Source: Alphaproteobacteria bacterium (GTDB lineage Bacteria; Pseudomonadota; Alphaproteobacteria; Sphingomonadales; Kordiimonadaceae). From it: DNA of 64,000 bases. Both the position numbers and the translations under genes were made by a program. Below the pieces are notes generated by a model. It saw nothing but the letters and a program-made list of their open reading frames with translations, was not told the origin of the DNA and ran no database searches. The DNA is taken from contig JAJFIS010000019.1 of the NCBI GenBank assembly GCA_021774735.1, positions 124,001 through 188,000 on the forward strand, in the 5' to 3' direction. This document shows positions 56,897 to 64,000 of this stretch, one piece after another. Within the stretch, counting starts at the first letter, position 1, and each line of letters opens with the position of its first letter.

Positions 56897-57495
56897 CAAC
56901 CAGCTTTAAAGCAGGCTTCAATAAGCTGCTTGAAAGCATCTGCCCGGTGGCTCATGGCGTGTTTTTCGGCGGGGTCCATTTCGCCAAAACTTTGGCTATG
57001 CCCGTGGGGCACAAAGATAGCATCATAACCAAAGCCATTATTACCGCGCATGGGCCAAGTTAGGTCGCCGTGAACCGTGCCTTCGAAAGTTTCAATATGT
57101 CCGTCGGGCCATGCTAGTGATAAGGCACAGACAAAATGTGCGGCCTTGGTGCTATCGCCCACCTCAAGCATGACCCGTTCCATGGCTGGGGAAAAGTCTT
57201 TATTTGGCCCGGCCCAGCGGGCGCTATAAATGCCGGGTGCTCCATCAAGCGCATCCACCGCCAAGCCACTGTCATCGGCGAGCGCTGGCATATTGGCAGC
57301 CGTAGCTGCCGCTAATGCCTTAATCTCTGCGTTGGCTTTAAAGGTTAAGCCGTCCTCAACGGGTTCTGGCAGGCCTAATAAGCCCGCCGAGATGGGGGTT
57401 ACGCTATATTGAGCAAGAAGGTCGCTAATTTCACGGACTTTTCCTGAATTATGGGACGCAACAATAAGGCTGTCGCCCGTGAACTTTCTAGCCAT
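56896..57495 (-). CDS. rdgB: non-canonical purine NTP pyrophosphatase
   Basis: A 199-residue RdgB/HAM1 protein with [11 protein letters not shown] (about 13-23), [11 protein letters not shown] near 75, and [14 protein letters not shown]. It removes dITP, XTP and related nucleotides. It follows rph closely and precedes hemW, a common alphaproteobacterial order with hrcA divergent. Confidence 0.95.
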   Translation of the reverse strand: MARKFTGDSLIVASHNSGKVREISDLLAQYSVTPISAGLLGLPEPVEDGLTFKANAEIKALAAATAANMPALADDSGLAVDALDGAPGIYSARWAGPNKDFSPAMERVMLEVGDSTKAAHFVCALSLAWPDGHIETFEGTVHGDLTWPMRGNNGFGYDAIFVPHGHSQSFGEMDPAEKHAMSHRADAFKQLIEACFKAG

Positions 57496-57508
57496 GAATA
57501 TCTTTTCC

Positions 57509-58228
57509 TTAGCTTATGCCAAGCGCAGCCTTTTGCGCAGCCCCTATCGCATCACAGCCAATTCGGGCGAGGCGTAAAAGGCGTAAAAGTTCTTCTTCAG
57601 AAAAAGCTTCTTCCTCAGCCGTGCCTTGAACTTCCACAATACCGCCTTTGCCGGTCAGCACAAAATTAGCATCGGTTGAAGCGGCACTATCTTCGGGGTA
57701 GTCCAAGTCAAGCACGGCATTGCCTTCATAAATGCCGCAACTAACGGCGGCGATGGTGTCCTTGAAAGGCGAACGGTCGATATAACCACCAGCGCGCATC
57801 CATTCAAAACAGCGATGCAGGGCAACATAGGCACCAGAAATTGATGCGGTGCGGGTGCCACCGTCGGCTTGAATAACATCACAGTCGATGCGTACTTGTT
57901 TTTCCTTAAGGGCGGAAAGGTCAACAACGGCACGCATGGCCCGGCCAATAAGGCGCTGAATTTCTTGGGTGCGACCACTTTGTTTGCCGCGCGCCGCTTC
58001 ACGGCCCATCCGGTCATGGGTGGAGCGGGGCAACATACCATATTCTGCTGTTATCCAACCATTACCAGTATCGCGCAACCAAGGCGGGGTGCGGTCTTCA
58101 AAGCTGGCGGTTACCAACACATGGGTATCGCCGAATTTGACCAAGCAACTGCCTTCAGCGTGTTTGGTAAAGTCTGGGATAATTTCTATTTTACGCATTT
58201 CATCTACAGCACGACCACTTGGACGCAT
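57509..58228 (-). CDS. rph: ribonuclease PH
   Basis: A 239-residue phosphate-dependent exonuclease with [13 protein letters not shown] at the N-terminus, [21 protein letters not shown], and [23 protein letters not shown]. It trims 3' ends of tRNA precursors. It is divergent from hrcA across a 108-bp spacer. Confidence 0.96.
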   Translation of the reverse strand: MRPSGRAVDEMRKIEIIPDFTKHAEGSCLVKFGDTHVLVTASFEDRTPPWLRDTGNGWITAEYGMLPRSTHDRMGREAARGKQSGRTQEIQRLIGRAMRAVVDLSALKEKQVRIDCDVIQADGGTRTASISGAYVALHRCFEWMRAGGYIDRSPFKDTIAAVSCGIYEGNAVLDLDYPEDSAASTDANFVLTGKGGIVEVQGTAEEEAFSEEELLRLLRLARIGCDAIGAAQKAALGIS

Positions 58229-58279
58229 AAAGGATCTCCTTAAAGGTTTGGATCAATTTATTCGTTTAATAGCCTTTCA

Positions 58280-58308
58280 TTGACTGTGAGGCAACGCCTG
58301 CCTAGATA
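58280..58308 (+). promoter_or_regulatory. sigma-70-type promoter of hrcA-grpE
   Basis: TTGACT (58280-58285), a 17-base spacer and TAGATA (58303-58308). The predicted start of transcription is about 20 bases before the hrcA ATG. This supports the later start codon for hrcA. No CIRCE operator is visible around it. Confidence 0.65.
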
Positions 58309-58336
58309 TAAAAGGAATGTTTTTAAGGCCGATAAT

Positions 58337-59371
58337 ATGAATATGGATATGCTTAACACGCGAACCCGGCTGATTTTTCAGCATATTGTCGAATCATACT
58401 TGGATTCTGGGGACCCCGTTGGCTCACAGACCATTGCTAGGGCGGCTGATATTGCGGTATCTCCGGCTACCGTGCGCAATGTTATGTCCGACTTGGAAGA
58501 GGCAGGGTTATTGTCTGCCCCTCACACCAGCGCCGGCAGAGTACCAACGGATATTGGGCTTCGGTTGTTCGTTGATGGTATTTTAGAGGTTGGAAATTTG
58601 TCACGGGATGAACGGGAAAGCATTCGCGGCAAGTGCCAAGCCAGCGGTCAAAATATTGAAAGCATGCTTAGTGAAGCGACAAAAAATTTGTCAGGTTTAT
58701 CCCACTGCGCCAGCTTGGTGATGGTAGACAAATCTGAAACGAAAATAAGCCAGATAGAATTTGTTCCTCTGTCACCGGGTAGGGCGTTGGTGGTGTTGGT
58801 GGGTTTGGACGGCGGTGTAGAAAATAGAATTGCTTCAGTTCCCACAGACCTGCCGCCATCATCCTTGGTCATGGCGGGTAATTATTTAAGCGCGCGCTTG
58901 ATGGGAAATAGCCTAGAAGCCGCAAGAGCCAATATTGAGCGTGAGCTGGCAAGTAAGCAAAGCGAGCTTGATATTTTAACAGCAAAAGCCGTAAAAGCTG
59001 GTTTGGCGCTTTGGTCGGGGGATACAGCCAGTCCTTCGCTGATTGTCTCAGGAGCAGCAAATTTACTTGAAAATGTATCAGCCAGTGATGACTTAGAGAA
59101 AATTCGTCAACTACTTGAAGACCTTGAGAGCAAAAAAGAGATGGTTAGCTTGCTAGATTTGGCCCGTGGCGGTGAGGGAGTTCGACTTTTTATTGGCGCA
59201 GAGAATAATTTATTTTCCCTATCGGGTTCATCTTTGGTACTTGCTCCCTATATGAATGACGCAAACAGCGTGGTCGGGGTTGTTGGTGTGATTGGTCCTA
59301 CAAGGCTAAATTACGCGCGCATTATTCCGATGGTGGATTATACCGCCCAAATGGTCAGCCGCATGTTCTGA
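58337..59371 (+). CDS. hrcA: heat-inducible transcription repressor HrcA
   Basis: A 344-residue HrcA with an N-terminal winged helix (YLDSGDPVGSQTIAR, SPATVRNVMSDLEEAGLL, PHTSAGRVPTD) and a C-terminal GAF-like domain. It represses groESL and similar genes at CIRCE sites and needs GroEL. Three ATGs lie close together at 58337-58349; I use the first, with AAGG eight bases upstream. It is followed by grpE after 28 bp. Confidence 0.95.
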   Translation: MNMDMLNTRTRLIFQHIVESYLDSGDPVGSQTIARAADIAVSPATVRNVMSDLEEAGLLSAPHTSAGRVPTDIGLRLFVDGILEVGNLSRDERESIRGKCQASGQNIESMLSEATKNLSGLSHCASLVMVDKSETKISQIEFVPLSPGRALVVLVGLDGGVENRIASVPTDLPPSSLVMAGNYLSARLMGNSLEAARANIERELASKQSELDILTAKAVKAGLALWSGDTASPSLIVSGAANLLENVSASDDLEKIRQLLEDLESKKEMVSLLDLARGGEGVRLFIGAENNLFSLSGSSLVLAPYMNDANSVVGVVGVIGPTRLNYARIIPMVDYTAQMVSRMF

Positions 59372-59399
59372 CCCGGGCCTTTAAATATTGAGTTTAATA

Positions 59400-59975
59400 A
59401 TGAGTGATGACGCTAAAAAAGAAGAATTAGACGAAGCCACTGAGGCTGAAGAAAATGTGACCACTGAGGCCGAAGAACCGAGTGAGCTTGAAAAACTGCA
59501 AGCTGAGGTTTTAGAGCTGAAAGACCGTTTGTTGCGTACAATGGCAGAAATGGAAAATGTCCGCCGCCGCGCCGAGCGCGACCGGAGCGATGCCTCGGCT
59601 TATGCGGTGACCGGCTTTGCCCGGGATATGTTAAGCGTTAGTGATAATTTGCACCGCACGCTCCATGGGGTTCCGGAAACGGTAGTTGATGATATGAAAC
59701 CTTTTGTTGACGGCGTGGAAATGACCGAGCGCGAACTTTTGTCTAATTTTGAAAAACATGGCATTAATCGGGTTGAACCGAAGGTCGGCGAGAAGTTCGA
59801 CCATAATAAACATCAGGCCATGTTTGAGGTGCCCAGTGAAGAAATTAACCCAGGCAATATTGCGCAAGTGGTAAGCAATGGTTATGTGATCAAGGATCGC
59901 CTGCTGCGCCCAGCCATGGTTGGGGTTGCGATTTCTGCAGCGCCAACGCCAGAAAAAATAGATACCGAAGCTTGA
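59400..59975 (+). CDS. grpE: nucleotide exchange factor GrpE
   Basis: A 191-residue GrpE with an acidic disordered start, a coiled coil (residues 30-75, LKDRLLRTMAEMENVRRRAERDR) and a C-terminal beta-wing with HQAMFEV and GYVIKDRLLRPAMVGVA. It releases ADP from DnaK. ATG 59400 (MSDDAKK) is chosen; a TTG four codons earlier is in frame. Gene order hrcA-grpE is separate from dnaK-dnaJ. Confidence 0.95.
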   Translation: MSDDAKKEELDEATEAEENVTTEAEEPSELEKLQAEVLELKDRLLRTMAEMENVRRRAERDRSDASAYAVTGFARDMLSVSDNLHRTLHGVPETVVDDMKPFVDGVEMTERELLSNFEKHGINRVEPKVGEKFDHNKHQAMFEVPSEEINPGNIAQVVSNGYVIKDRLLRPAMVGVAISAAPTPEKIDTEA

Positions 59976-59994
59976 TAGACATTGTCTTGGTGGT

Positions 59995-60426
59995 TTAATC
60001 GTGCATCCACGGGATTTTTTTCAAAAGCCACTGAAAGCTGAAATAGCCAATAAACAAAGGCCCAAGGAGGAAAAACTCCTGAGGTCTGTGGTATTCTGAT
60101 ATTCGCACCAGAATGACAAAAAGCCCTATGGTTAAAAAACTAGTGCAGATAAATCCACGGCATTTGGCACCTACGGACTTTTCTGGCAGGCCCAGTGGAT
60201 TGCTGTCAACTACAGGCTCTTTCACAGGGTCTCTACGTTTGTTTGAAGCTCGGCTCATGCAGAATGAGGTGAGCATCACGGCAATGAGGCCTGTGGTTTC
60301 CCATATTGGTTTCGGCGGAACAATGCTGCCATAAAACATGCTCATAATTTTGGTGCCAAACCCTAAGCCAATGATGGTCAGGAGCCACTGAAGTTTATTC
60401 TCATGCTTATGGAGCCATTTAATCAT
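59995..60426 (-). CDS. hypothetical four-helix membrane protein
   Basis: A 143-residue membrane protein with four hydrophobic segments (about 13-32, 43-58, 91-107, 117-133) and a basic, cysteine-containing central loop. No family is recognised. Its start overlaps the end of the beta-lactamase-like gene by 4 bp (ATGA), so they are translationally coupled and could act together at the membrane. It is convergent with grpE. Confidence 0.7.
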   Translation of the reverse strand: MIKWLHKHENKLQWLLTIIGLGFGTKIMSMFYGSIVPPKPIWETTGLIAVMLTSFCMSRASNKRRDPVKEPVVDSNPLGLPEKSVGAKCRGFICTSFLTIGLFVILVRISEYHRPQEFFLLGPLFIGYFSFQWLLKKIPWMHD

Positions 60427-61676
60427 AATTCTGCTGCTTTATCTTCAGGTTCGTTCGGTGTTGATACAGCTTTGGTGATGGCGCGAAAAACGACGATGCT
60501 TTCTTCGGTATTTAATTTGAAATTAGGGTCCACACTGGTGCGGGCGATCACAACACCCGCTTTTTCATCAACCCAAATATACTGTCCCCAGATGCCGATT
60601 GCGATATATTCTCGGTCATAATCCTTGGGTACCCACCACTGATATTGGTAACCACGGGTTCCATAAACATTTTTAGGCATAACGTGGTCTGCATCAGGAA
60701 TGGTGGCTTCCTTAATCCAGCTTTGGCTTAAAAGGCGCTTACCGTTCCAAACGCCGCCAAGGCGGTAAAGCTCACCAAGCCGAGCAAAGTCACGTAGGGT
60801 GGCATTAAGGCAACAGAACCCGACCGGTATGCCTTCGTCACTGCCATCCAAAAGCCAAGTGGCATCGGCTTCCATGCCCAGTGGCTTCCATAACCGCTCT
60901 TCAACAAGGGTGTGAAAGGGCTTTTTCATAACAGTGGTCACAAGCCACGCCAGCATATGGGTGTCTGACGAGCGATATTCCCAGCGGGTTCCGGGTTCTT
61001 CCTTTTTATCATAGGCGGCTAAAATATCATTCAAGGGTTCACCGAAAATCCATGTGCGATAAAGTACCGTTTGCGCGTCAGACATGGCAAATGATGTGTT
61101 GCTGTTTGGGGCGCCGTAGCTTTCATAAAAAGTTACGCCAGACGACATTTGTAATACATCTTTGATCCGTGCAGCCCCATAAGCCGTGTTCTTTAACGCT
61201 GGGATATAATGATCCATGCGATCATCAACCGATTTGATGAGACCATCATCGATAGCCATACCAACAAGCGTTGAGACAAAGCTTTTAGCTACTGACCAGC
61301 TAGTATGACGGCTATCCTTGCTTTCGCCTTGTAAATAGCGCTCGTGAAGAACCGTTCCATCTTTGATAACCAAAAGGCCAGTAACCTGCAAACGGGCTAA
61401 AAAGTCATCCAGTTTACGCTCTTCACCCTTGAAGTTATAGGAAAGCTCAAGGGGGCCTGCATTTTGAGGCCAGGCATGACGATCTTCAGCGCCTCGGATC
61501 CAGACCCAAGGATAAAGCTTTTCCATGTTACGAAAATGGTGAACCCGCTCATCTGGCTGAAAGGTTCTTATCATGCCAGAGGGACTGAAAGTGGCCCATG
61601 GTTGATACCAAAAAAGCACCAGTGTGATAAAGATACCTAGCAAGGTAACACCTGTGCGCTTTACCCATTTTTTCAT
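60423..61676 (-). CDS. membrane-anchored beta-lactamase-fold serine hydrolase
   Basis: A 417-residue protein with an N-terminal membrane anchor (about 7-26). The serine hydrolase fold of class C beta-lactamases and esterases follows: the S-x-x-K motif is SVAK (serine near 129), a tyrosine motif YRSSD near 215 and a late GTRGYQYQWWVP. The anchor puts the catalytic domain in the periplasm. Substrate unknown; a penicillinase role is unlikely without further evidence. ATG 61676 is chosen, with GGGAG six bases upstream. The frame runs 16 codons further. Confidence 0.85.
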   Translation of the reverse strand: MKKWVKRTGVTLLGIFITLVLFWYQPWATFSPSGMIRTFQPDERVHHFRNMEKLYPWVWIRGAEDRHAWPQNAGPLELSYNFKGEERKLDDFLARLQVTGLLVIKDGTVLHERYLQGESKDSRHTSWSVAKSFVSTLVGMAIDDGLIKSVDDRMDHYIPALKNTAYGAARIKDVLQMSSGVTFYESYGAPNSNTSFAMSDAQTVLYRTWIFGEPLNDILAAYDKKEEPGTRWEYRSSDTHMLAWLVTTVMKKPFHTLVEERLWKPLGMEADATWLLDGSDEGIPVGFCCLNATLRDFARLGELYRLGGVWNGKRLLSQSWIKEATIPDADHVMPKNVYGTRGYQYQWWVPKDYDREYIAIGIWGQYIWVDEKAGVVIARTSVDPNFKLNTEESIVVFRAITKAVSTPNEPEDKAAEL

Positions 61677-61737
61677 GCTCGTCTCCCTTTGAAGCAGAGA
61701 CGCTATAGAAAACACACCGCGCAATCAAGGCTTTCAA

Positions 61738-63336
61738 TTACTGCACTATGGCTTTATCAAGTAAATCACCGATCAATGCTTGATCTATTAGGACAATGGT
61801 TTCTGCAATACCGTAAAGCGCGATGAAGCCGCCCATGCGTGGCCCTTGGCTTTGACCAAGCAAAACCTCATAGCAAGCCTTGAACCAATCACGCAGGTTT
61901 TCAAACCCTGCATCTTTGCCAGCACTATAAACCTCAGTCATGATGACACTGGCATCCTTAACGGATTTATCCATTGCGGTTAGGCGTGTTTTTAAACTTT
62001 TAAAAGCAGTGATCTCTTGCTCATTTGGCGCTCTAAACACCTTTGTCGGCAAGACAAAATCTTCATAAAAGCTGAAGGCATAATCCATCATTTTATCAAG
62101 CAGAGGGTATGTCTCAGCGTTTGCTTCTTCAACATAACGGCTGACAAAACCCCAGAGGGCTTCTTTGTTTTCGGCGTGGGATGCGCTGACCAAATTTAAA
62201 AGCAAAGCAAAGGTGATCGGCATTTTGGCCGAAGGAATTTCATCGCCGTGGATATGCCAAACAGGGTTCTTATATTGTTCAAGTGGATCTTGGTCCTGAT
62301 ATTTTTCTAAAAAGGTAAGATATTCATCAACAGTTTTGGGAATAATATCAAAATGCAGGCGCTTGGCCTTGCGCGGGCTTTGGAACATATAAAGGGACAG
62401 GCTCTCGTCGCTGGCATAGCGTAGCCATTCTTCAATCGACAGGCCATTACCTTTAGACTTGGAAATTTTCTGGCCTTTGTCATCAAGGAAAAGCTCATAA
62501 ATAAGTCCTTCGGGTGGATGTCCACCCAAAATGCGACAAATGATATTGGAAAGCTTAACGCTTTCGCTCAAATCTTTGCCGGACATTTCATAGTCCACAC
62601 CCAGAGCGTCCCAGCGCATGGCCCAATCGACCTTCCATTGGCATTTGACGAAGCCACCCGTTACCAATGTTTCGGCGGCTTCTCCATCACTATCGGTAAA
62701 GCCGATCAAACCTTTTTTAGCATCGATCAGGGTTACAGGCACTTGCAAAACATGACCATTTTTTGGGCAAACAGGCAGGAAGGGCGAATAGGTTTTGCGG
62801 CGCTCTTCCCCAAGGGTGGGTAGAATGACATTTATTATTTTGTCATAGTTTGCGCAGATTTTCAGCAGCGTCTCGTCAAATAATCCGTCATTATAACAGT
62901 TGGTGGAACTGTAAAAATCATAAGTGAAACCAAACTGGTCCAAAAAAGTTTGAAGACGGGCATTATTATGGGCACCGAAACTATCATGGGTACCAAAGGG
63001 ATCTGGCACCCGGCTTAGCGGCATGCCCAGCATGGGTTCTAGCACATGTTTGTTCGGTACATTATCGGGCACTTTGCGCAAGCCGTCCATATCATCCGAA
63101 AAACAGATGAGCTTGACCGGAATATCGCTTATTTCTCGGAAGGCCCGCATAACCATACTGGTACGAGCAACCTCGCCGAAGGTGCCAAGGTGTGGTAACC
63201 CTGATGGGCCGTAGCCAGTTTCAAATAGTATATAGCCTTTGTCTGGTGTCTGGCCGCCGACGCGTTTGAGCAGCTTTTCCGCTTCCTGAAAAGGCCAGGC
63301 TTTGGATTGAAGCGCTATATCCGCGTTGGTGGTCAT
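61738..63336 (-). CDS. lysS: class I lysyl-tRNA synthetase
   Basis: A 532-residue class I enzyme: HIGH-like motif GPSGLPHLGTFGEV near residue 45 and KMSKS-like KISKSKGNG near 292, with a Rossmann fold. Class I LysRS is the archaeal type, common in alphaproteobacteria, whereas most bacteria use an unrelated class II enzyme. The C-terminal helical domain binds the anticodon. It is divergent from the helicase gene at 63490. Confidence 0.95.
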   Translation of the reverse strand: MTTNADIALQSKAWPFQEAEKLLKRVGGQTPDKGYILFETGYGPSGLPHLGTFGEVARTSMVMRAFREISDIPVKLICFSDDMDGLRKVPDNVPNKHVLEPMLGMPLSRVPDPFGTHDSFGAHNNARLQTFLDQFGFTYDFYSSTNCYNDGLFDETLLKICANYDKIINVILPTLGEERRKTYSPFLPVCPKNGHVLQVPVTLIDAKKGLIGFTDSDGEAAETLVTGGFVKCQWKVDWAMRWDALGVDYEMSGKDLSESVKLSNIICRILGGHPPEGLIYELFLDDKGQKISKSKGNGLSIEEWLRYASDESLSLYMFQSPRKAKRLHFDIIPKTVDEYLTFLEKYQDQDPLEQYKNPVWHIHGDEIPSAKMPITFALLLNLVSASHAENKEALWGFVSRYVEEANAETYPLLDKMMDYAFSFYEDFVLPTKVFRAPNEQEITAFKSLKTRLTAMDKSVKDASVIMTEVYSAGKDAGFENLRDWFKACYEVLLGQSQGPRMGGFIALYGIAETIVLIDQALIGDLLDKAIVQ

Positions 63337-63361
63337 ATTTTTATCCTTAGTATTAAAAGCT

Positions 63362-63446
63362 ATTAAGTCGCGCGGAACCTATGGTTTTGTGCTGCATGCG
63401 TCAAGCAAAACAATCTTATCTATTAAGTCTATCATAACGACTTAAT
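63362..63446. promoter_or_regulatory. repeated ATTAAGTC half-sites upstream of the helicase gene
   Basis: ATTAAGTC at 63422-63429 and its inverse GACTTAAT at 63439-63446 form a perfect 8-bp inverted repeat around a 9-base spacer. The same half-site occurs at 63362-63369, exactly 60 bases upstream. The cluster lies in the divergent lysS/helicase promoter region and looks like an operator. Confidence 0.55.
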
Positions 63447-63489
63447 CGGGTCTTTCAATCTGGCACAACGGCGTTATGCTCTGACGCTT

Positions 63490-64000
63490 ATGGAAGATCT
63501 TGTTACATTCGCTGAAAGTAAGAGCTTAAGCTTAAATGACATTCCGGTCATGGTTGTTGGAGCCGCTGGTGCTGCGCAATTAACTGCGGACGGTGAATAT
63601 ATTGAGCTAACATTAGACGAGGCCGCTGCGGAAATACAGGGCACTCCCCATTTGTTGACTGCCGCACCAATGATTGCCCGTCGCCTTGGCCTTGGTAGCT
63701 TTCGTGCTTTTGATACGCTTGAACTATTTGCTTTCGTGCGTCCAGCCCGCTTTTGCCTGCCGGACATATCAGGGCTTATGCGGGCTTTGTTGTTAAATGA
63801 TCCTCTCGATAGCGCCGCCGATCGGCTGCTAGCCACCCGTAAGGCAGCTGAGTATTTATTGAGCGATGCCGCCAGTGAAACCTACCGCTACAGGGCAGGC
63901 TCTGGCCGAGTGGCAGCGATGATGGCGAAGGCAGGTTGGTGCTGGGGGCCGCTTATCAGTGGTGCGCTCGCCAATGTTGTTGACCATAGCCGAGAAGATG
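63490..64000 (+). CDS. DinG-like ATP-dependent helicase, N-terminal part
   Basis: Open to the window end for 170 codons without a stop, so the C-terminus is missing. The translated start contains the alphaproteobacterial DinG-like N-terminal sequence IARRLGLGSFRAFDTLELFAFVRPARFCLP (in short: RRLGL, FDTLELFAF, RPARFCLP), found before the helicase domain in these large proteins. The helicase motifs themselves would lie outside the window. The start is ATG 63490; a good ribosome site was not seen. It is divergent from lysS. Confidence 0.8.
   Translation, partial: MEDLVTFAESKSLSLNDIPVMVVGAAGAAQLTADGEYIELTLDEAAAEIQGTPHLLTAAPMIARRLGLGSFRAFDTLELFAFVRPARFCLPDISGLMRALLLNDPLDSAADRLLATRKAAEYLLSDAASETYRYRAGSGRVAAMMAKAGWCWGPLISGALANVVDHSRED

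Noticed and set aside
58280-58336. Upstream start for hrcA
   Set aside because: It would lie in the predicted promoter -35 region.

Overview
The window is a stretch of alphaproteobacterial chromosome that spans the replication origin. The gene content supports this: an archaeal-type class I lysyl-tRNA synthetase, HemJ, a Tim44-domain protein, RibA with a degenerate N-terminal domain, DUF3576 next to leuS, DUF6489 next to mnmE, and the hemE / PEP-synthase-regulator gene pair that brackets the Caulobacter origin. Genus cannot be decided from the sequence alone. Nearly everything is core housekeeping; the only clearly accessory piece is a small Fic cassette near the left end.

Left part (0-9 kb): a DMT transporter, an alpha/beta hydrolase, then a small ORF plus a Fic-domain gene bracketed by a 22-bp direct repeat of the hydrolase 3' end (an integration-like scar). 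Then the yifB/comM ATPase gene, a leftward operon Tim44 - mltA - smr - HTH regulator, and rightward fxsA and secB. 9-24 kb: holA, lptE, leuS, a DUF3576 lipoprotein, an outer-membrane beta-barrel candidate, a ThiE-like gene, a PLP homeostasis protein, an L,D-transpeptidase, ribA, an orphan OmpR-type response regulator, xth, an unknown protein, lolA and ftsK. 24-35 kb: amt, a UbiH-family hydroxylase, dapB - DUF350 - anchored trypsin-like protease, a c-type cytochrome / beta-helix pair of unknown function, dnaJ and dnaK with a heat-shock-type promoter.

Origin domain (35-52 kb): lepB, parB, parA, rsmG, mnmG, mnmE with two parS sites (one inside rsmG, one between mnmG and mnmE), DUF6489, an MGMT-type gene, a HAD phosphatase, an M20 peptidase, rho, hemJ and hemE. 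The hemE-PPSR intergenic region (48.0-48.4 kb) has perfect DnaA boxes and is the likely oriC. Rightward from it runs the coupled operon PPSR - maf - aroE - coaE - dnaQ.

Right part (52-64 kb): gshB, yraN, rsmI, a divergent LpoA-like lipoprotein, hemW, rdgB, rph, then divergent hrcA and grpE, a membrane protein overlapping a beta-lactamase-fold hydrolase, class I lysS, and the start of a DinG-like helicase that leaves the window. Most genes point away from the proposed origin, so transcription largely follows replication. No rRNA, tRNA, CRISPR array, transposase or prophage gene was seen.
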